A DNA stretch of 64,000 bases from Prevotella herbatica (GCF_017347605.1 NZ_AP024484.1:2618501-2682500), one strand, 5' to 3'; shown: positions 27,795-37,370, counted from the first letter of the stretch. Program-made: numbers and translations. The notes: generated from the sequence alone by a model not told the origin.

Positions 27795-27856
27795 TTTCTT
27801 ATGATAATAAGTGATGTAGTTATCATAAACGATTCTTTTCTAAACAAGAATAATTA

Positions 27857-28813
27857 TTAATCATTATTCCTTAGATAATTATATAAATCAAATTCAATTT
27901 TGTTGGCACTAATATCTCCTTTGCGATTCTTGCATCTTTTACGATATTCTTTAGGTGATATTCCAACATACTGTTTAAAGTACTTACCGAAAAATGTCTG
28001 TGTTGGAAAATTCAGTCTGTCAGCGATTTCCTTTATGCTGATATTGGTAAATTCCAACATTTGTTTTGACTCTATTATTACGCGACTTATAATCCATTTC
28101 AGAGCAGTAACGCCAGTCTTTGCTTTTATTATCTCAGAGAAATAACTATAAGAAAGACATTGCTCTGCTGCGTAAAAGGCAACATTTCTTTCTTTTCTGT
28201 AATGAAGATCCAGTGCTACAATAAAATTTTGCATGATTTCATCATTTCTGTCTGGGGCAGACAATTCTATCGGTTGATTTATAAGATACTGGTTTAATAT
28301 CTCATAAAACAATGTACTGGCTTGTGATTTTATAAGTTCGGTAAGAACCATACGTCTTCGTTCATCCATCTCAGAAGAAATCTCATGATTAATTCGTTCT
28401 TCTATAGATGATAATAAACCAGAAATATATTTGTATTGCTGGTCTGTCATCGTTAGTTTTGGATTATCGCGTATATACATCTGACTTCTCACATTAAGAA
28501 GATTGGAAATCAGAGGTAGTATGAAGTCTAACTTTGGTTTTATTAGTAGTCCTGTAAAGTCATCGCTGACATTGGACACACGTAAGAATCCAGCAGGAGT
28601 ATAAAAAAACATTTCCTTCTCTTTTATGCTATAATTGTTTAGCCCAGACTTTATATCTATACTACCTTTAGTACATAGACATATTACCATCCCCATGGAG
28701 TTGTCTATTGAGACAACTTCACCTGGCTGTATAAATGTATCAGATCGATCTGGTACATAATGAAACTCAAATGGGAGCTGAAGAGATTTTTGACTATCAT
28801 TCTCTAACATCAT
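27857..28813 (-). CDS. AraC family transcriptional regulator
   Basis: 318 residues. The N-terminal part has a cupin-like sensor region (VVSIDNSMGMVICLCTKG), a central helical linker, and a C-terminal AraC HTH. The HTH is visible as NISIKEIADRLNFPTQTFFG and FGKYFKQYVGISPKEYRKR. It is divergent from an RND efflux operon and shares its upstream region, which makes that operon the likely target. The double Met at the start leaves the exact first residue open by one codon. Confidence 0.88.
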   Translation of the reverse strand: MMLENDSQKSLQLPFEFHYVPDRSDTFIQPGEVVSIDNSMGMVICLCTKGSIDIKSGLNNYSIKEKEMFFYTPAGFLRVSNVSDDFTGLLIKPKLDFILPLISNLLNVRSQMYIRDNPKLTMTDQQYKYISGLLSSIEERINHEISSEMDERRRMVLTELIKSQASTLFYEILNQYLINQPIELSAPDRNDEIMQNFIVALDLHYRKERNVAFYAAEQCLSYSYFSEIIKAKTGVTALKWIISRVIIESKQMLEFTNISIKEIADRLNFPTQTFFGKYFKQYVGISPKEYRKRCKNRKGDISANKIEFDLYNYLRNND

Positions 28814-28843
28814 TATTTATAGTTTAATGAATAATTAACTCGA

Positions 28844-28851
28844 CAAATATA
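28844..28851 (-). promoter_or_regulatory. -7 box of the AraC-type gene
   Basis: TATATTTG on the minus strand, 30 bp before the start. No clean -33 box was seen, which fits a promoter needing an activator. Confidence 0.45.
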
Positions 28852-28935
28852 CTAATTTATAGCCATTGTATTGCTATTTTTCTGTTACTTTTAGTGGGTA
28901 TTTGGCAAATCGAACAATTTACTGCAATTATCAAC

Positions 28936-28967
28936 CTTGCTAATAATGACTATTAACGCTAATTTTG
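28936..28967 (+). promoter_or_regulatory. Promoter of the RND efflux operon
   Basis: CTTG at 28936-28939, a 20-bp spacer, TAATTTTG at 28960-28967. It supports the start at 29000 and not the upstream in-frame codon at 28937. Confidence 0.55.
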
Positions 28968-28999
28968 TGCCGTTTTATAACAAATTTATATTTAGAGAA

Positions 29000-30019
29000 A
29001 TGAAAGTAAAAGGATTGATTGTATTTTTGATGGTAACGATTGTATTATCAAGTTGTTCCAACGTGAAAAAAACAAATAGCGTAAAAGCTATTAATGTAAG
29101 TGTTTTAATGGTAAACGGTACAGATGAAGCTACAACCAAGACTTATGTTGGTACAGTAGAGGAATCTTATGGTTCACAGTTAAGTTTTGCTACAATGGGC
29201 ACCGTTTCTCAGGTCTTTGCAGATGAAGGCAAGTTTGTTAACAAAGGTGATGTACTGGCAGTTCTTGATAAGCAGACGTTACATAATACATATGATATAG
29301 CTAAATCTACATTAACACAGACACAAGATGCATATCGTCGTATGAACTTACTGTATAAGAAAGGTAGTCTACCAGAAATCAAGTTCATCGAGATACAGAC
29401 CCAGCTTGCTCAGGCTCAATCTGCTGAACGTATCGCAAGAAAAAATCTAGGAGATTGTGTCTTGCGCGCACCTTTTGGTGGTTATATTTCTGAGCGTAGT
29501 GTAGATATGGGTAACAATGTTCTTCCAGGACAAAGTTGCTTTAAGCTAGTAAAGTTAGATAAGATTAAAGTGAAAGTTTCTATTCCAGAGAAGGAAATTG
29601 CAGATATACATGTTGGACAGTCTGTTCAATTTAATGTTGCTGCTTTGAATAACCGTATGTTTACAGCAAATGTAAAGGAAAAGGGAGTTCAGGCTAATCC
29701 ATTAAGTCACACTTATGATATAAAATTAGAAATAGCAAATAGCGATAGAGCTCTACTACCAGGAATGGTATGTAATGTTTCCATACATCATTCTGGTAAT
29801 GATAACAGTATTGTTGTACCACAGGACGCTGTACTAGTTGACGGTGAAGGCACGTACGTGTGGATCGTAGACGGAAACAGAAGTAAACGTCGCAATGTTA
29901 CTTCTGGTGATGTAAGTAATCAGGGAATTATCATTACTATGGGACTTAATGTTGGTGACAAAGTAATTGTAAGTGGACAGAATAATGTAAGTGAAGATTC
30001 TAAAATAAAGATTCAATGA
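29000..30019 (+). CDS. RND efflux periplasmic adaptor lipoprotein
   Basis: 339 residues from the Met of MKVKGLIVFLMVT. This start gives a clean lipoprotein signal with lipid-anchored C19 (VLSSC) and lies just downstream of the promoter; a longer frame from 28937 lacks this. The barrel-sandwich hybrid halves (GTVSQVFADEGKFVNKGDVL and CVLRAPFGGYISERSV) flank an alpha-helical hairpin. Beta-barrel and membrane-proximal domains follow. It links the permease to the outer-membrane channel. It overlaps the permease gene by 4 bp. Confidence 0.92.
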   Translation: MKVKGLIVFLMVTIVLSSCSNVKKTNSVKAINVSVLMVNGTDEATTKTYVGTVEESYGSQLSFATMGTVSQVFADEGKFVNKGDVLAVLDKQTLHNTYDIAKSTLTQTQDAYRRMNLLYKKGSLPEIKFIEIQTQLAQAQSAERIARKNLGDCVLRAPFGGYISERSVDMGNNVLPGQSCFKLVKLDKIKVKVSIPEKEIADIHVGQSVQFNVAALNNRMFTANVKEKGVQANPLSHTYDIKLEIANSDRALLPGMVCNVSIHHSGNDNSIVVPQDAVLVDGEGTYVWIVDGNRSKRRNVTSGDVSNQGIIITMGLNVGDKVIVSGQNNVSEDSKIKIQ

Positions 30020-33000
30020 TGAAACGATCTAGATTTGATCCCGTAGAGGGAGTTATGCGCAATCGTAGCATCATGTTACTGATTGTGTCTGTATTCATTG
30101 TCTTTGGCATATATTCACTTATTAATATGCCTAAAAATGAATTCCCAACATTCACAGTACGTCAAGGTGTTGTAGCAGCGGTTTATCCAGGTGCCACTTC
30201 AGCTGAAGTAGAAGAACAAGTTACTAAACCTTTAGAGAAATTTCTTTGGGGATTTAAGGAAATAAAGAAGTCAAAGACATATTCAGAAAGCAAGGACGGA
30301 ATGTGCTATGTTTTTGTGGAGTTGAATGACGATATAAAGAATAAGGATGAATTTTGGAGTAAATTTAAAATAAGACTTCAACAGTTTAAAGGTGAATTGC
30401 CGTCGGGGGTGTTGGCTTTAATAGCAAATGATGACTTTGGTGATACATCGGCAATGTTGATTACTCTGGAGAGTAAAGATAAAACTTACCGACAATTGCA
30501 TGATTATATGGATAATCTGCAAGATAGTCTGCGTACTATTCCAGAGGTCGCCAATATGAGAATATATGGTGAACAGCAGGAACAGATTGGCATTTATGTA
30601 GACCGTGACCGTCTTTCTACTTATGGTTTGAACACAGCAACATTGCTTGCAAGTCTTAAGTCACAAGGCATGACTATAATAAGTGGAGCCGTTGACAATA
30701 AAAGCAGTGTAAGACCTATACACGTTGTGTCTAATCTTAGTACTGAAAATGATGTGGCGCAGCAAATTGTCTTTTCTGATCCATCAGGCAATGTGATACG
30801 TTTGCGTGATATCGCTACAATTAAGCGTGAATATCCTCAATCAGATTCTTATGTCAAAAATAATGGCAAAAAATGTATTGTCTTATCATTAGAGATGAAC
30901 GAAGGTAAAAATATTGTTCAGTTCGGTGATAAGGTAAAGGATATCATGAATAGGTATAAGGCTAATTTGCCTTCAGATGTTAGCATATATACTATAACTG
31001 ATCAGAGTCAGGTAGTAAACTCATCTGTTGTAGATTTCCTTAAAGAATTGTGTATAGCGATTGTTTCTGTCATCGTGGTCATCATGCTCCTATTGCCTAT
31101 GCGTGTGGCGAGCGTTGCAGCAGGCACGATTCCTATTACGATATTTATTGCTTTGGGAATATTCTATGCTTTTGGTATAGAGTTGAATACGGTAACGCTG
31201 GCGGCACTGATTGTGACCCTTGGTATGATTGTTGATAATAGTATTGTTATCATAGACTGCTATATAGAGAAGATTGATCAGGGAATGAGTCGATGGCATG
31301 CTGCTTCTATGTCGGCAAAAGAATTCTTCTCATCAATATTCAGTGCCACGTTGGCTATTTCCATTACATTCTTCCCGTTGCTGATAACGATGAAGGGTAT
31401 GATGTTGGATTTCGTAAAATGGTTCCCGATAGGTGTCTCTATTGTTCTTGGTGTGTCTTTGTTAATAGCGTTATTCATGGTACCATGGATGCAATATACA
31501 TTTATAAAGAAAGGTCTAAAAGAAGATAAGAGTAAACAGAAACATAAATCTTTCTTGGAAATAATACAGCATTATTATAATATATTGATTAATGCTTGTT
31601 TCCGACATCCGTTTATTACATTGGGCTTTGGCGTATTTACTGTTATAATAGGAGGAGCTCTCTTTTCACAAGCTCCGCAGAAACTTATGCCAAGAGCAGA
31701 GCGTAACCAATTCGCTGTAGAAATATATATGCCTTCTGGCACTGCGATTGAACGTACTGCGCAAGTTGCTGATAGTTTGCAACATCTAATGAAGAAAGAC
31801 AGTCGTGTACTTAATATCACTACATTCTATGGTAGCGGTTCTCCTCGCTTTCAGACTAGTTATGCTCCACAGATTGGCGGTACTAATTTTGCACAGTTTA
31901 TTGTAAATACTAAAGATGATGAAGATACACAGGCTTTGCTTGATAAATTCACACCTATGTATTCTAATTATTTCAGTGATGCTCAAGTACGTATTAAACA
32001 ATTAGACTATTCAGATGCTTTATCACCTGTTGAGATTAGATTTAGTGGTAGCAATCTAGCACAGTTGCATAAGACTGTAGATAGTGCCATGACCATTATG
32101 CGTCGTGACAGTGATTTATTGCTGGTAAGAAGTAATTTTGAAGGAACTACCAGTGGACTAAATGTGATAATGAACAGTGATGAATCTAATAGATTAGGCA
32201 TAAACAAAACAATGTTGTCACTGAATCTTGCTACAAGATTTGGCAATGGCATCCCATTAACAACTGTATGGGAGGGAGACTATCCTGTAAATGTAATGCT
32301 CAAAGATGTAAAATCAGGGAAACAGAATCCTGATGATTTGAGCAATGCTATGGTTAGTGGTTTAGTTCCAGGAGTAAATGTGCATCTTAATCAGATTGCT
32401 AATGTGAAACCTGATTGGCACGAAAGCATGATTGTGAGGCGTAATGGAGTGAGAACAATTTCGGTTTTCGCTGATGTTCGTAGAGGTGTAAATCTAAATA
32501 CAGTTACGGATAGAACGTTAGCATCTTTAAAATCACTATCTGGTAAAGATGTAACAATGAAAGCTGGTGGACAGCGTGCGAGTGATGATGAAAACGGACC
32601 ACAGATATATGGTGGTTTGTCGATATCTATTATTATTATATTCGTGATACTGATTTTCCATTTCAGAGACATACGTATGTCTGTACTGATAATGTTTTCA
32701 CTTCTGTTCTCTCTGCTAGGAGCAGCTTTGGGTATTTATATAATGCATCAGGATGTAAGTTTGACAGGTGTACTTGGAATGATATCGCTTATGGGAATTA
32801 TAGTGAGAAATGGAATCATTATGATTGATTATGCAGAAGAACTGCGCAAGAATAATAGAATCAGTGCTAAGCATGCAGCTCTTCAGGCTGCAGAAAGACG
32901 TATGCGCCCTGTATTCCTCACGAGTGCTGCTGCATCAATGGGAGTTGTTCCTATGGTGATACAAAACTCACCAATGTGGGGACCTATGGGAGTCGTTGTA

Positions 33001-33156
33001 TGCTTTGGTACAATCATGGCTATGTTCTTTATTCTCACAATGATACCTGTTGGATATTGGATGATATTCCGCATAGAAGATAAGAAACGTCATTTAAAGA
33101 ATGAGAAAGAGCGTGCAAAGCTTATACAGAGTATCGTAAGTGCAGAAACTGAATAG
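30016..33156 (+). CDS. RND family efflux permease (AcrB-like)
   Basis: 1046-residue inner-membrane proton antiporter with twelve transmembrane helices and two large periplasmic loops. The N-terminal segment LINMPKNEFPTF and the YPGATSAEVEEQVTKPLE segment are typical of RND pumps. In transmembrane helix 4 the proton relay reads IVDNSIVIID: D407 is kept, but the second Asp of AcrB is Asn408. No substrate can be inferred. It lies between adaptor and TolC genes and is divergent from an AraC regulator. Confidence 0.94.
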   Translation: MMKRSRFDPVEGVMRNRSIMLLIVSVFIVFGIYSLINMPKNEFPTFTVRQGVVAAVYPGATSAEVEEQVTKPLEKFLWGFKEIKKSKTYSESKDGMCYVFVELNDDIKNKDEFWSKFKIRLQQFKGELPSGVLALIANDDFGDTSAMLITLESKDKTYRQLHDYMDNLQDSLRTIPEVANMRIYGEQQEQIGIYVDRDRLSTYGLNTATLLASLKSQGMTIISGAVDNKSSVRPIHVVSNLSTENDVAQQIVFSDPSGNVIRLRDIATIKREYPQSDSYVKNNGKKCIVLSLEMNEGKNIVQFGDKVKDIMNRYKANLPSDVSIYTITDQSQVVNSSVVDFLKELCIAIVSVIVVIMLLLPMRVASVAAGTIPITIFIALGIFYAFGIELNTVTLAALIVTLGMIVDNSIVIIDCYIEKIDQGMSRWHAASMSAKEFFSSIFSATLAISITFFPLLITMKGMMLDFVKWFPIGVSIVLGVSLLIALFMVPWMQYTFIKKGLKEDKSKQKHKSFLEIIQHYYNILINACFRHPFITLGFGVFTVIIGGALFSQAPQKLMPRAERNQFAVEIYMPSGTAIERTAQVADSLQHLMKKDSRVLNITTFYGSGSPRFQTSYAPQIGGTNFAQFIVNTKDDEDTQALLDKFTPMYSNYFSDAQVRIKQLDYSDALSPVEIRFSGSNLAQLHKTVDSAMTIMRRDSDLLLVRSNFEGTTSGLNVIMNSDESNRLGINKTMLSLNLATRFGNGIPLTTVWEGDYPVNVMLKDVKSGKQNPDDLSNAMVSGLVPGVNVHLNQIANVKPDWHESMIVRRNGVRTISVFADVRRGVNLNTVTDRTLASLKSLSGKDVTMKAGGQRASDDENGPQIYGGLSISIIIIFVILIFHFRDIRMSVLIMFSLLFSLLGAALGIYIMHQDVSLTGVLGMISLMGIIVRNGIIMIDYAEELRKNNRISAKHAALQAAERRMRPVFLTSAAASMGVVPMVIQNSPMWGPMGVVVCFGTIMAMFFILTMIPVGYWMIFRIEDKKRHLKNEKERAKLIQSIVSAETE

Positions 33157-33177
33157 ACAACAATATTTATAATAATT

Positions 33178-34539
33178 ATGATGAAAAGATTATCAATAAT
33201 AATATTATCAGTTGGTATGATTTTGCCAATACACGCACAAAAGATATATACATTGAAAGAATGCCGTGACTTGGCAATGCAAAACAATGTAAAGATCAAG
33301 GATGCTAAACTTGGAGTAAGTCAGGCTCTGGAGACGGAAAAGAATGCATTTTCTAAATATCTGCCTACTGTAACGGCTGGTGCTCTTTATTTCCAAGCCA
33401 GTGATTATATGATAAAAAAAGATGTAAGTCTGTCTGCAGAAGAGCAAGGAAAATTGGGAGCTATCGTTTCACAGATGGGATTGAATCCTGCTGCTTTAGC
33501 TGCATTGCCATCTTCTTACTCATTTAATATGTTGAAAAATGGGGCTATGGCGCAGATAATGGCTATGGAACCTATTTATGCTGGCGGACAGATTACGGCT
33601 GGTAATAAATTGGCTAAGTTGCAGACTGATGTTAAGAAACTTCAGATAAGACAGTCTGAAGATGAGATTATATCAACAACAGAGACATACTATAATCAAC
33701 TGCTAACTCTTTATGGAAAACTTAAAACCATAGAAAAGGCTGATGCTCAGTTGAAGCGTATTCATAATGATGCTGAAAATGCATACAAAGCTGGCTTGTC
33801 TACAAAAAAAGATATGTTGACAGTAGAATTGAAACAGAATGAATTGCTTGGTAACAGATTAAAAGTTGAAAACGGTATTAAATTGTGTAAAATGGTTCTG
33901 GCGCAATATATTGGTATGAATGGTGAGGAAGTAATGATAGATACAACGTTGACAAATAATATTCCTGAACCATCTACTTATCTTGTTGATCATGCTTCAG
34001 CATTGAACAATAAGGTTGAGTCACAACTTTTGGATAAAAATGTTGAGGCTAACAAACTCCAGACGAAACTTAAAAAAGGAGCTTTGCTGCCAACTGTGTC
34101 TGTAGGAGCTGTTGGGTTGTATCATGATCTGATGGGCAACGGTCAGGCTAATGTTGTTGGAATGGCAACTGTTAGTATCCCAATAAGCGGATGGTGGAGT
34201 GGAAATCACGAGGTGAAGCATCAGAAAATAGCCGAACAGATTGCACGCCAGGACAGGGATGACAATCGTCAATTACTCATGATACAGATGCAAAGTGCAT
34301 ACAATGATTTGGATAATTCATATAGACAGATTTTAGTTGCACGCAAGAGCATCGAACAATCAACAGAAAATCTTCGTCTGAATGAGGACTATTATAAGGC
34401 TGGCACTGCAACAATGAGCGATCTGCTTGATGCCCAGACTAGTAATCAGCAGTCTTTAGATAAATATACTGAAACGGTATGTAACTATCTGGATTGCAAG
34501 ACGGCTTATTTTATAGCTACAGGCAGGGATGCTGAATAA
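33178..34539 (+). CDS. TolC family outer-membrane efflux protein
   Basis: 453 residues with a signal peptide (about 1-21, ending IHA). Two OEP repeats are present, each a long helical segment. Recognisable parts are LKECRDLAMQNN at the start and NEDYYKAGTATMSDLLDAQT near the end, the usual motif of the second helical hairpin. It forms the outer-membrane channel for the preceding adaptor and permease and completes a three-gene tripartite pump operon. Confidence 0.93.
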   Translation: MMKRLSIIILSVGMILPIHAQKIYTLKECRDLAMQNNVKIKDAKLGVSQALETEKNAFSKYLPTVTAGALYFQASDYMIKKDVSLSAEEQGKLGAIVSQMGLNPAALAALPSSYSFNMLKNGAMAQIMAMEPIYAGGQITAGNKLAKLQTDVKKLQIRQSEDEIISTTETYYNQLLTLYGKLKTIEKADAQLKRIHNDAENAYKAGLSTKKDMLTVELKQNELLGNRLKVENGIKLCKMVLAQYIGMNGEEVMIDTTLTNNIPEPSTYLVDHASALNNKVESQLLDKNVEANKLQTKLKKGALLPTVSVGAVGLYHDLMGNGQANVVGMATVSIPISGWWSGNHEVKHQKIAEQIARQDRDDNRQLLMIQMQSAYNDLDNSYRQILVARKSIEQSTENLRLNEDYYKAGTATMSDLLDAQTSNQQSLDKYTETVCNYLDCKTAYFIATGRDAE

Positions 34540-34785
34540 AAACTAACATATTCAAACTATGCAATCGTTTGCTCAACGATTTGCGCTAATATTGACAATT
34601 ATCAGAACAATGGGGGAAATTTAGTCTTATCTTTGCATTGTGATTGGAGTTCACATAAATCATTTGATTGTGGTTATGTACTTTCTCCAAGCTATTATAA
34701 AAATAAAATAGATTCAATGTTTTTAGGTACACGATTAGACTTAAAATGTTTAGAAAGTTTTGATTATTGTGTTTTGATAGATTAG
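34540..34785 (+). pseudogene. Start-less open frame directly after the TolC gene, possible gene remnant
   Basis: In frame with the TolC stop, the sequence stays open for 81 further codons until TAG at 34783. No start codon precedes about residue 60. The part from about 34610 reads like protein (for example SLHCDWSSHKSFDCGYVLS). It could be the 3' remnant of a deleted gene. Its family was not recognised. Chance openness in AT-rich DNA is possible but less likely with this many Cys, Trp and Tyr residues. Confidence 0.3.
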
Positions 34786-34842
34786 ATTTTGATTTCCCAC
34801 ATAGCGTGGATGGGTTTAAATGGTTTTTGTTGATTTAGTGAG

Positions 34843-34885
34843 AAAGGACCCGCTAGCAGATATGCTGGCGGGTCCTTTATTTATT
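34843..34885. terminator. Strong bidirectional terminator
   Basis: AAAGGACCCGCTAGCA (34843-34858) pairs with TGCTGGCGGGTCCTTT (34863-34878) through 16 bp with one wobble and a 4-nt loop, followed by TATTTATT. It lies between the efflux operon and the convergent DUF4230 genes. Confidence 0.9.
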
Positions 34886-34886
34886 G

Positions 34887-35519
34887 TCACTTGTCAAATC
34901 GTATTTTTACATATTCAAATCCCATGGAGTGCAATATGTTGTCAAACTGTATTCTTGCGTTATCCTTAGCTTTATTAATGTTTTTTGTTGTCATGCACCG
35001 GCTTTTCATCGCTTTGTATGCCTTTGTGTATAATGCTTTACGGTCTTTGTCGGTCCATGTTCCTGTTTCTGAGAATGGCTTTGTTCTTGCCTCATCAATG
35101 AAATCATTATCAAGCAACTTTATCTGTGGCAGTGTTGCCTTTATGGTGTCGTTGTCTACTTTTAGCCAGTCTTTATTTGTTTCGTGCAGATTGATTCCTA
35201 GTCTAAGTGTCCCGTAATATATTCTGACGAGTTCACTGTCTCCAAAGAAACCTTGCTTAGTTGTATCAGCCAACTCTTCATCATTTATCTGCAGAAATTC
35301 CCATTCACCTATGTCTTCAATAGATTTTATCATTGTTGGCGTAAGGTCAATCTTCTTGTTTTCTTCAATGCTTATGCTATTATCCTTGTTTAGCCAATAC
35401 AGTCCAGTTATAACAATGATGACTGCTATAGCGATTATCGCAACTTGAAGTAATGGATTTACCGTAATATTGCGGATAATAGACATTATGCTGAGTTTTG
35501 ATTTATTTTTATTTCCCAT
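34887..35519 (-). CDS. DUF4230 domain protein, membrane-anchored
   Basis: 210 residues from the Met of MGNKNKSKLS, which overlaps the upstream gene by only 11 bp; an earlier in-frame codon exists at 35540. A basic N-terminus precedes one transmembrane helix (about 24-44, LLQVAIIAIAVIIVITGLYW), then a periplasmic domain. IGEWEFLQINDEELADT and GDSELVRIYYGTLRLGI are marks of the DUF4230 family. Function is unknown. It pairs with a second, distant DUF4230 protein just upstream. Confidence 0.82.
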   Translation of the reverse strand: MGNKNKSKLSIMSIIRNITVNPLLQVAIIAIAVIIVITGLYWLNKDNSISIEENKKIDLTPTMIKSIEDIGEWEFLQINDEELADTTKQGFFGDSELVRIYYGTLRLGINLHETNKDWLKVDNDTIKATLPQIKLLDNDFIDEARTKPFSETGTWTDKDRKALYTKAYKAMKSRCMTTKNINKAKDNARIQFDNILHSMGFEYVKIRFDK

Positions 35520-36180
35520 GTTCAATTGTCGTCTTATCAATAAGGTTGTTTATATTGTTGCTAAAATCCTTTCTGAAATTAATGGTTATATTTTTTTCGT
35601 CATATCCCATTAGTTTAATCATTGGTATGATGTTGTTGGCTGCGTTCATCTTTGCTCTTTCAAGAATATCAGTTTGGGGAATAGCTTTTATTATTTGGTC
35701 TCGTCCTTGTTTTTCATAACTTAGCAGTTCATCGTCACTGAAGTTTGAGCGCATCAAACTGACATCTTTCTTAATATCTTCATGATTTATTTTAGAACTT
35801 GTCATTATGATTCGTGGGTCGGGTAGTGTAATTTCGATTTTGTTGCCATACTTTGTTATATTCTTTTCTGAAAAGTTAGAGAAGTCGATATATGCTTTTA
35901 CGGTTGCGTCCATAGGGATTGCAATCTTTCTTTCGCTCATTGGAATATCAAAGCTCATGTCTGTTTTAAATAGCGAAGCCTTGATTGTTTTTTTATCCTG
36001 ATGAGTTATAATCTTGTGGAATGTGTATTCTGCAGTATATAGTCGTGAGCATTTTTGTATATGCATCACCATTTCTGGTATTGTATCTACCTGCTTAGCT
36101 GTTTCATCTGTCTTGTTTCTGTTGCAAGAAGCAAGCAATGTAATAGCCATCATAACGATTAATGTAGCTTTATGTTTCAT
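35509..36180 (-). CDS. DUF4230 domain lipoprotein
   Basis: 223 residues with a lipoprotein signal (LLASC, lipid-anchored C19). The body contains the DUF4230-like order ELxxxxYTxxKIITHQD, a central beta region with ITLPDPRIIMTSSKI, and a helical end. Its stop overlaps the start of the next DUF4230 gene, so the two are translated from one message. One is anchored by a lipid and the other by a helix, which suggests a two-protein periplasmic assembly. This is inference. Confidence 0.78.
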   Translation of the reverse strand: MKHKATLIVMMAITLLASCNRNKTDETAKQVDTIPEMVMHIQKCSRLYTAEYTFHKIITHQDKKTIKASLFKTDMSFDIPMSERKIAIPMDATVKAYIDFSNFSEKNITKYGNKIEITLPDPRIIMTSSKINHEDIKKDVSLMRSNFSDDELLSYEKQGRDQIIKAIPQTDILERAKMNAANNIIPMIKLMGYDEKNITINFRKDFSNNINNLIDKTTIEHGK

Positions 36181-36201
36181 GTTCTTTATTTTTCAATAAT
36201 A

Positions 36202-36209
36202 CAAATATA
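36202..36209 (-). promoter_or_regulatory. -7 box before the DUF4230 pair
   Basis: TATATTTG on the minus strand, 22 bp before the lipoprotein start. No clear -33 box was found. Confidence 0.45.
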
Positions 36210-36348
36210 GATATTTTTTCCGAAACAAGGAATGTATTTGTCGAAATTAATTAATTACGCTTGTAGGTTATATCTCTGAATGGAATTAATTATTGATTCT
36301 TATTCATTTGAATGTCAGCGATTGAGTAAGATGAGGCAACTTATTTAT

Positions 36349-37200
36349 TACGTTCAAGCTACGTCAACTTGTGCCGTTTTATAGATTGAATTTTTCTGTG
36401 AGTAAATTTGTCAAAGAACTGTTAGCTGTATCTGAGGAACTGAGGATGTGGAAATAGATACCGTAAACAGGAGCAGAATGTTCAAGCTTGTTTAAATATT
36501 CTGCCGAATTCCGTTGAATTCTTTGCAAAGATACTACAAGATTTTTGTCCATGCAATCAGATTTAGGTTAGGTAGTTAGCCAAAGTTTGGTGCTACACAT
36601 TATAATACACGTGCGTACGTGCGCACACTCTGAATTTTACGTAAAAAAAAGTGTCGAAGTGTCTATTCGCTGAGCATCAATTTGTTAGGCATCTTTTCGA
36701 GTCGAATGAAGTGACGGTTATTCGTCGGTAAAATATGGGTGGAAAATTTTATCATATTACATTGCGCTTCACGAAGTTTTTTGTTCCGTTTTGCATTGCG
36801 TTTTACGTTATATTGCATTACGTTTTACGAAGCAATAGGAGGTAAAACATCGTAGAAACGTTTGCGTTTCTATATGGAAAGAGTTCCGTTTCTATATAGA
36901 AACGCATGCAAAACTCGAAATATGACGGTTGAATAACCGTCACTTTATTTAGTCAAATTCGTCGATAAAATATTGATATTCATTCAGTTGACACTTTGAC
37001 ACTTGTATTTTTCAAAACCCTAGGTATGCGCGTGTATGCACGTACATTATATAAGCAGAAATAGATAACATTGCTAAAACGTAGCTAATCGAAGCCAAAT
37101 TGACCTAGCTACGTATCGTTAATTCCAATGTTTATGGGCTTTGCAAGAGATCTTTTAGCTTTATAGCTAAAAATGCGAAAAAAACGCAAGTAAGAAGCCT
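36349..37200. repeat. Palindromic non-coding repeat element, copy 2 (left end truncated)
   Basis: Collinear with 8919-9792 and in the same orientation. It keeps the inner inverted repeats (AGTGACGGTTATTC with GAATAACCGTCACT, perfect here), the 18-bp palindrome at 36887-36904 and the right-end GGCTTTGCAAGAGAT block. The left terminal inverted repeat of copy 1 is missing. Three diverged units of the type GCATTGCGTTTTACG lie at 36759-36776, 36793-36807 and 36815-36832. No ORF is present. It occupies most of the 1.2-kb gap between DUF4230 and the pectin locus. Confidence 0.85.
36526..36557 (-). promoter_or_regulatory. Promoter-like site inside repeat copy 2
   Basis: ATTG, a 20-bp spacer and TATCTTTG on the minus strand, the exact counterpart of the site in copy 1. 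Here it points at the DUF4230 pair. Confidence 0.45.
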
Positions 37201-37310
37201 CATGGCACCCACTTATCTTTTATAACCGAAAGAGTTATGATATTGGTTGCATTCAAGAAGCCTTTTTTTGTAGCTGTGTCTTTGAGACTAGTAGGATGGG
37301 GGGAGAATAT

Positions 37311-37342
37311 AAAAATAGGAGAATACAAAATGTATTCTCCTA
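37311..37342 (-). terminator. Terminator of the SusC-SusD-beta-helix operon
   Basis: TAGGAGAATACA and TGTATTCTCCTA pair perfectly around AAA. On the minus strand a TTTTT run follows. Confidence 0.85.
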
Positions 37343-37370
37343 CTTGATTTATTGTTTAATAAGAATATCC

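Noticed and set aside
28937..28999. N-terminal extension of the efflux adaptor
   Set aside because: It would place 21 residues before a clean lipoprotein signal, and the promoter -7 box (28960-28967) lies within it.
34559..34624. 22-codon ORF after the TolC gene
   Set aside because: Very short, no promoter or ribosome-binding signal, and it overlaps a longer open frame that looks more protein-like.
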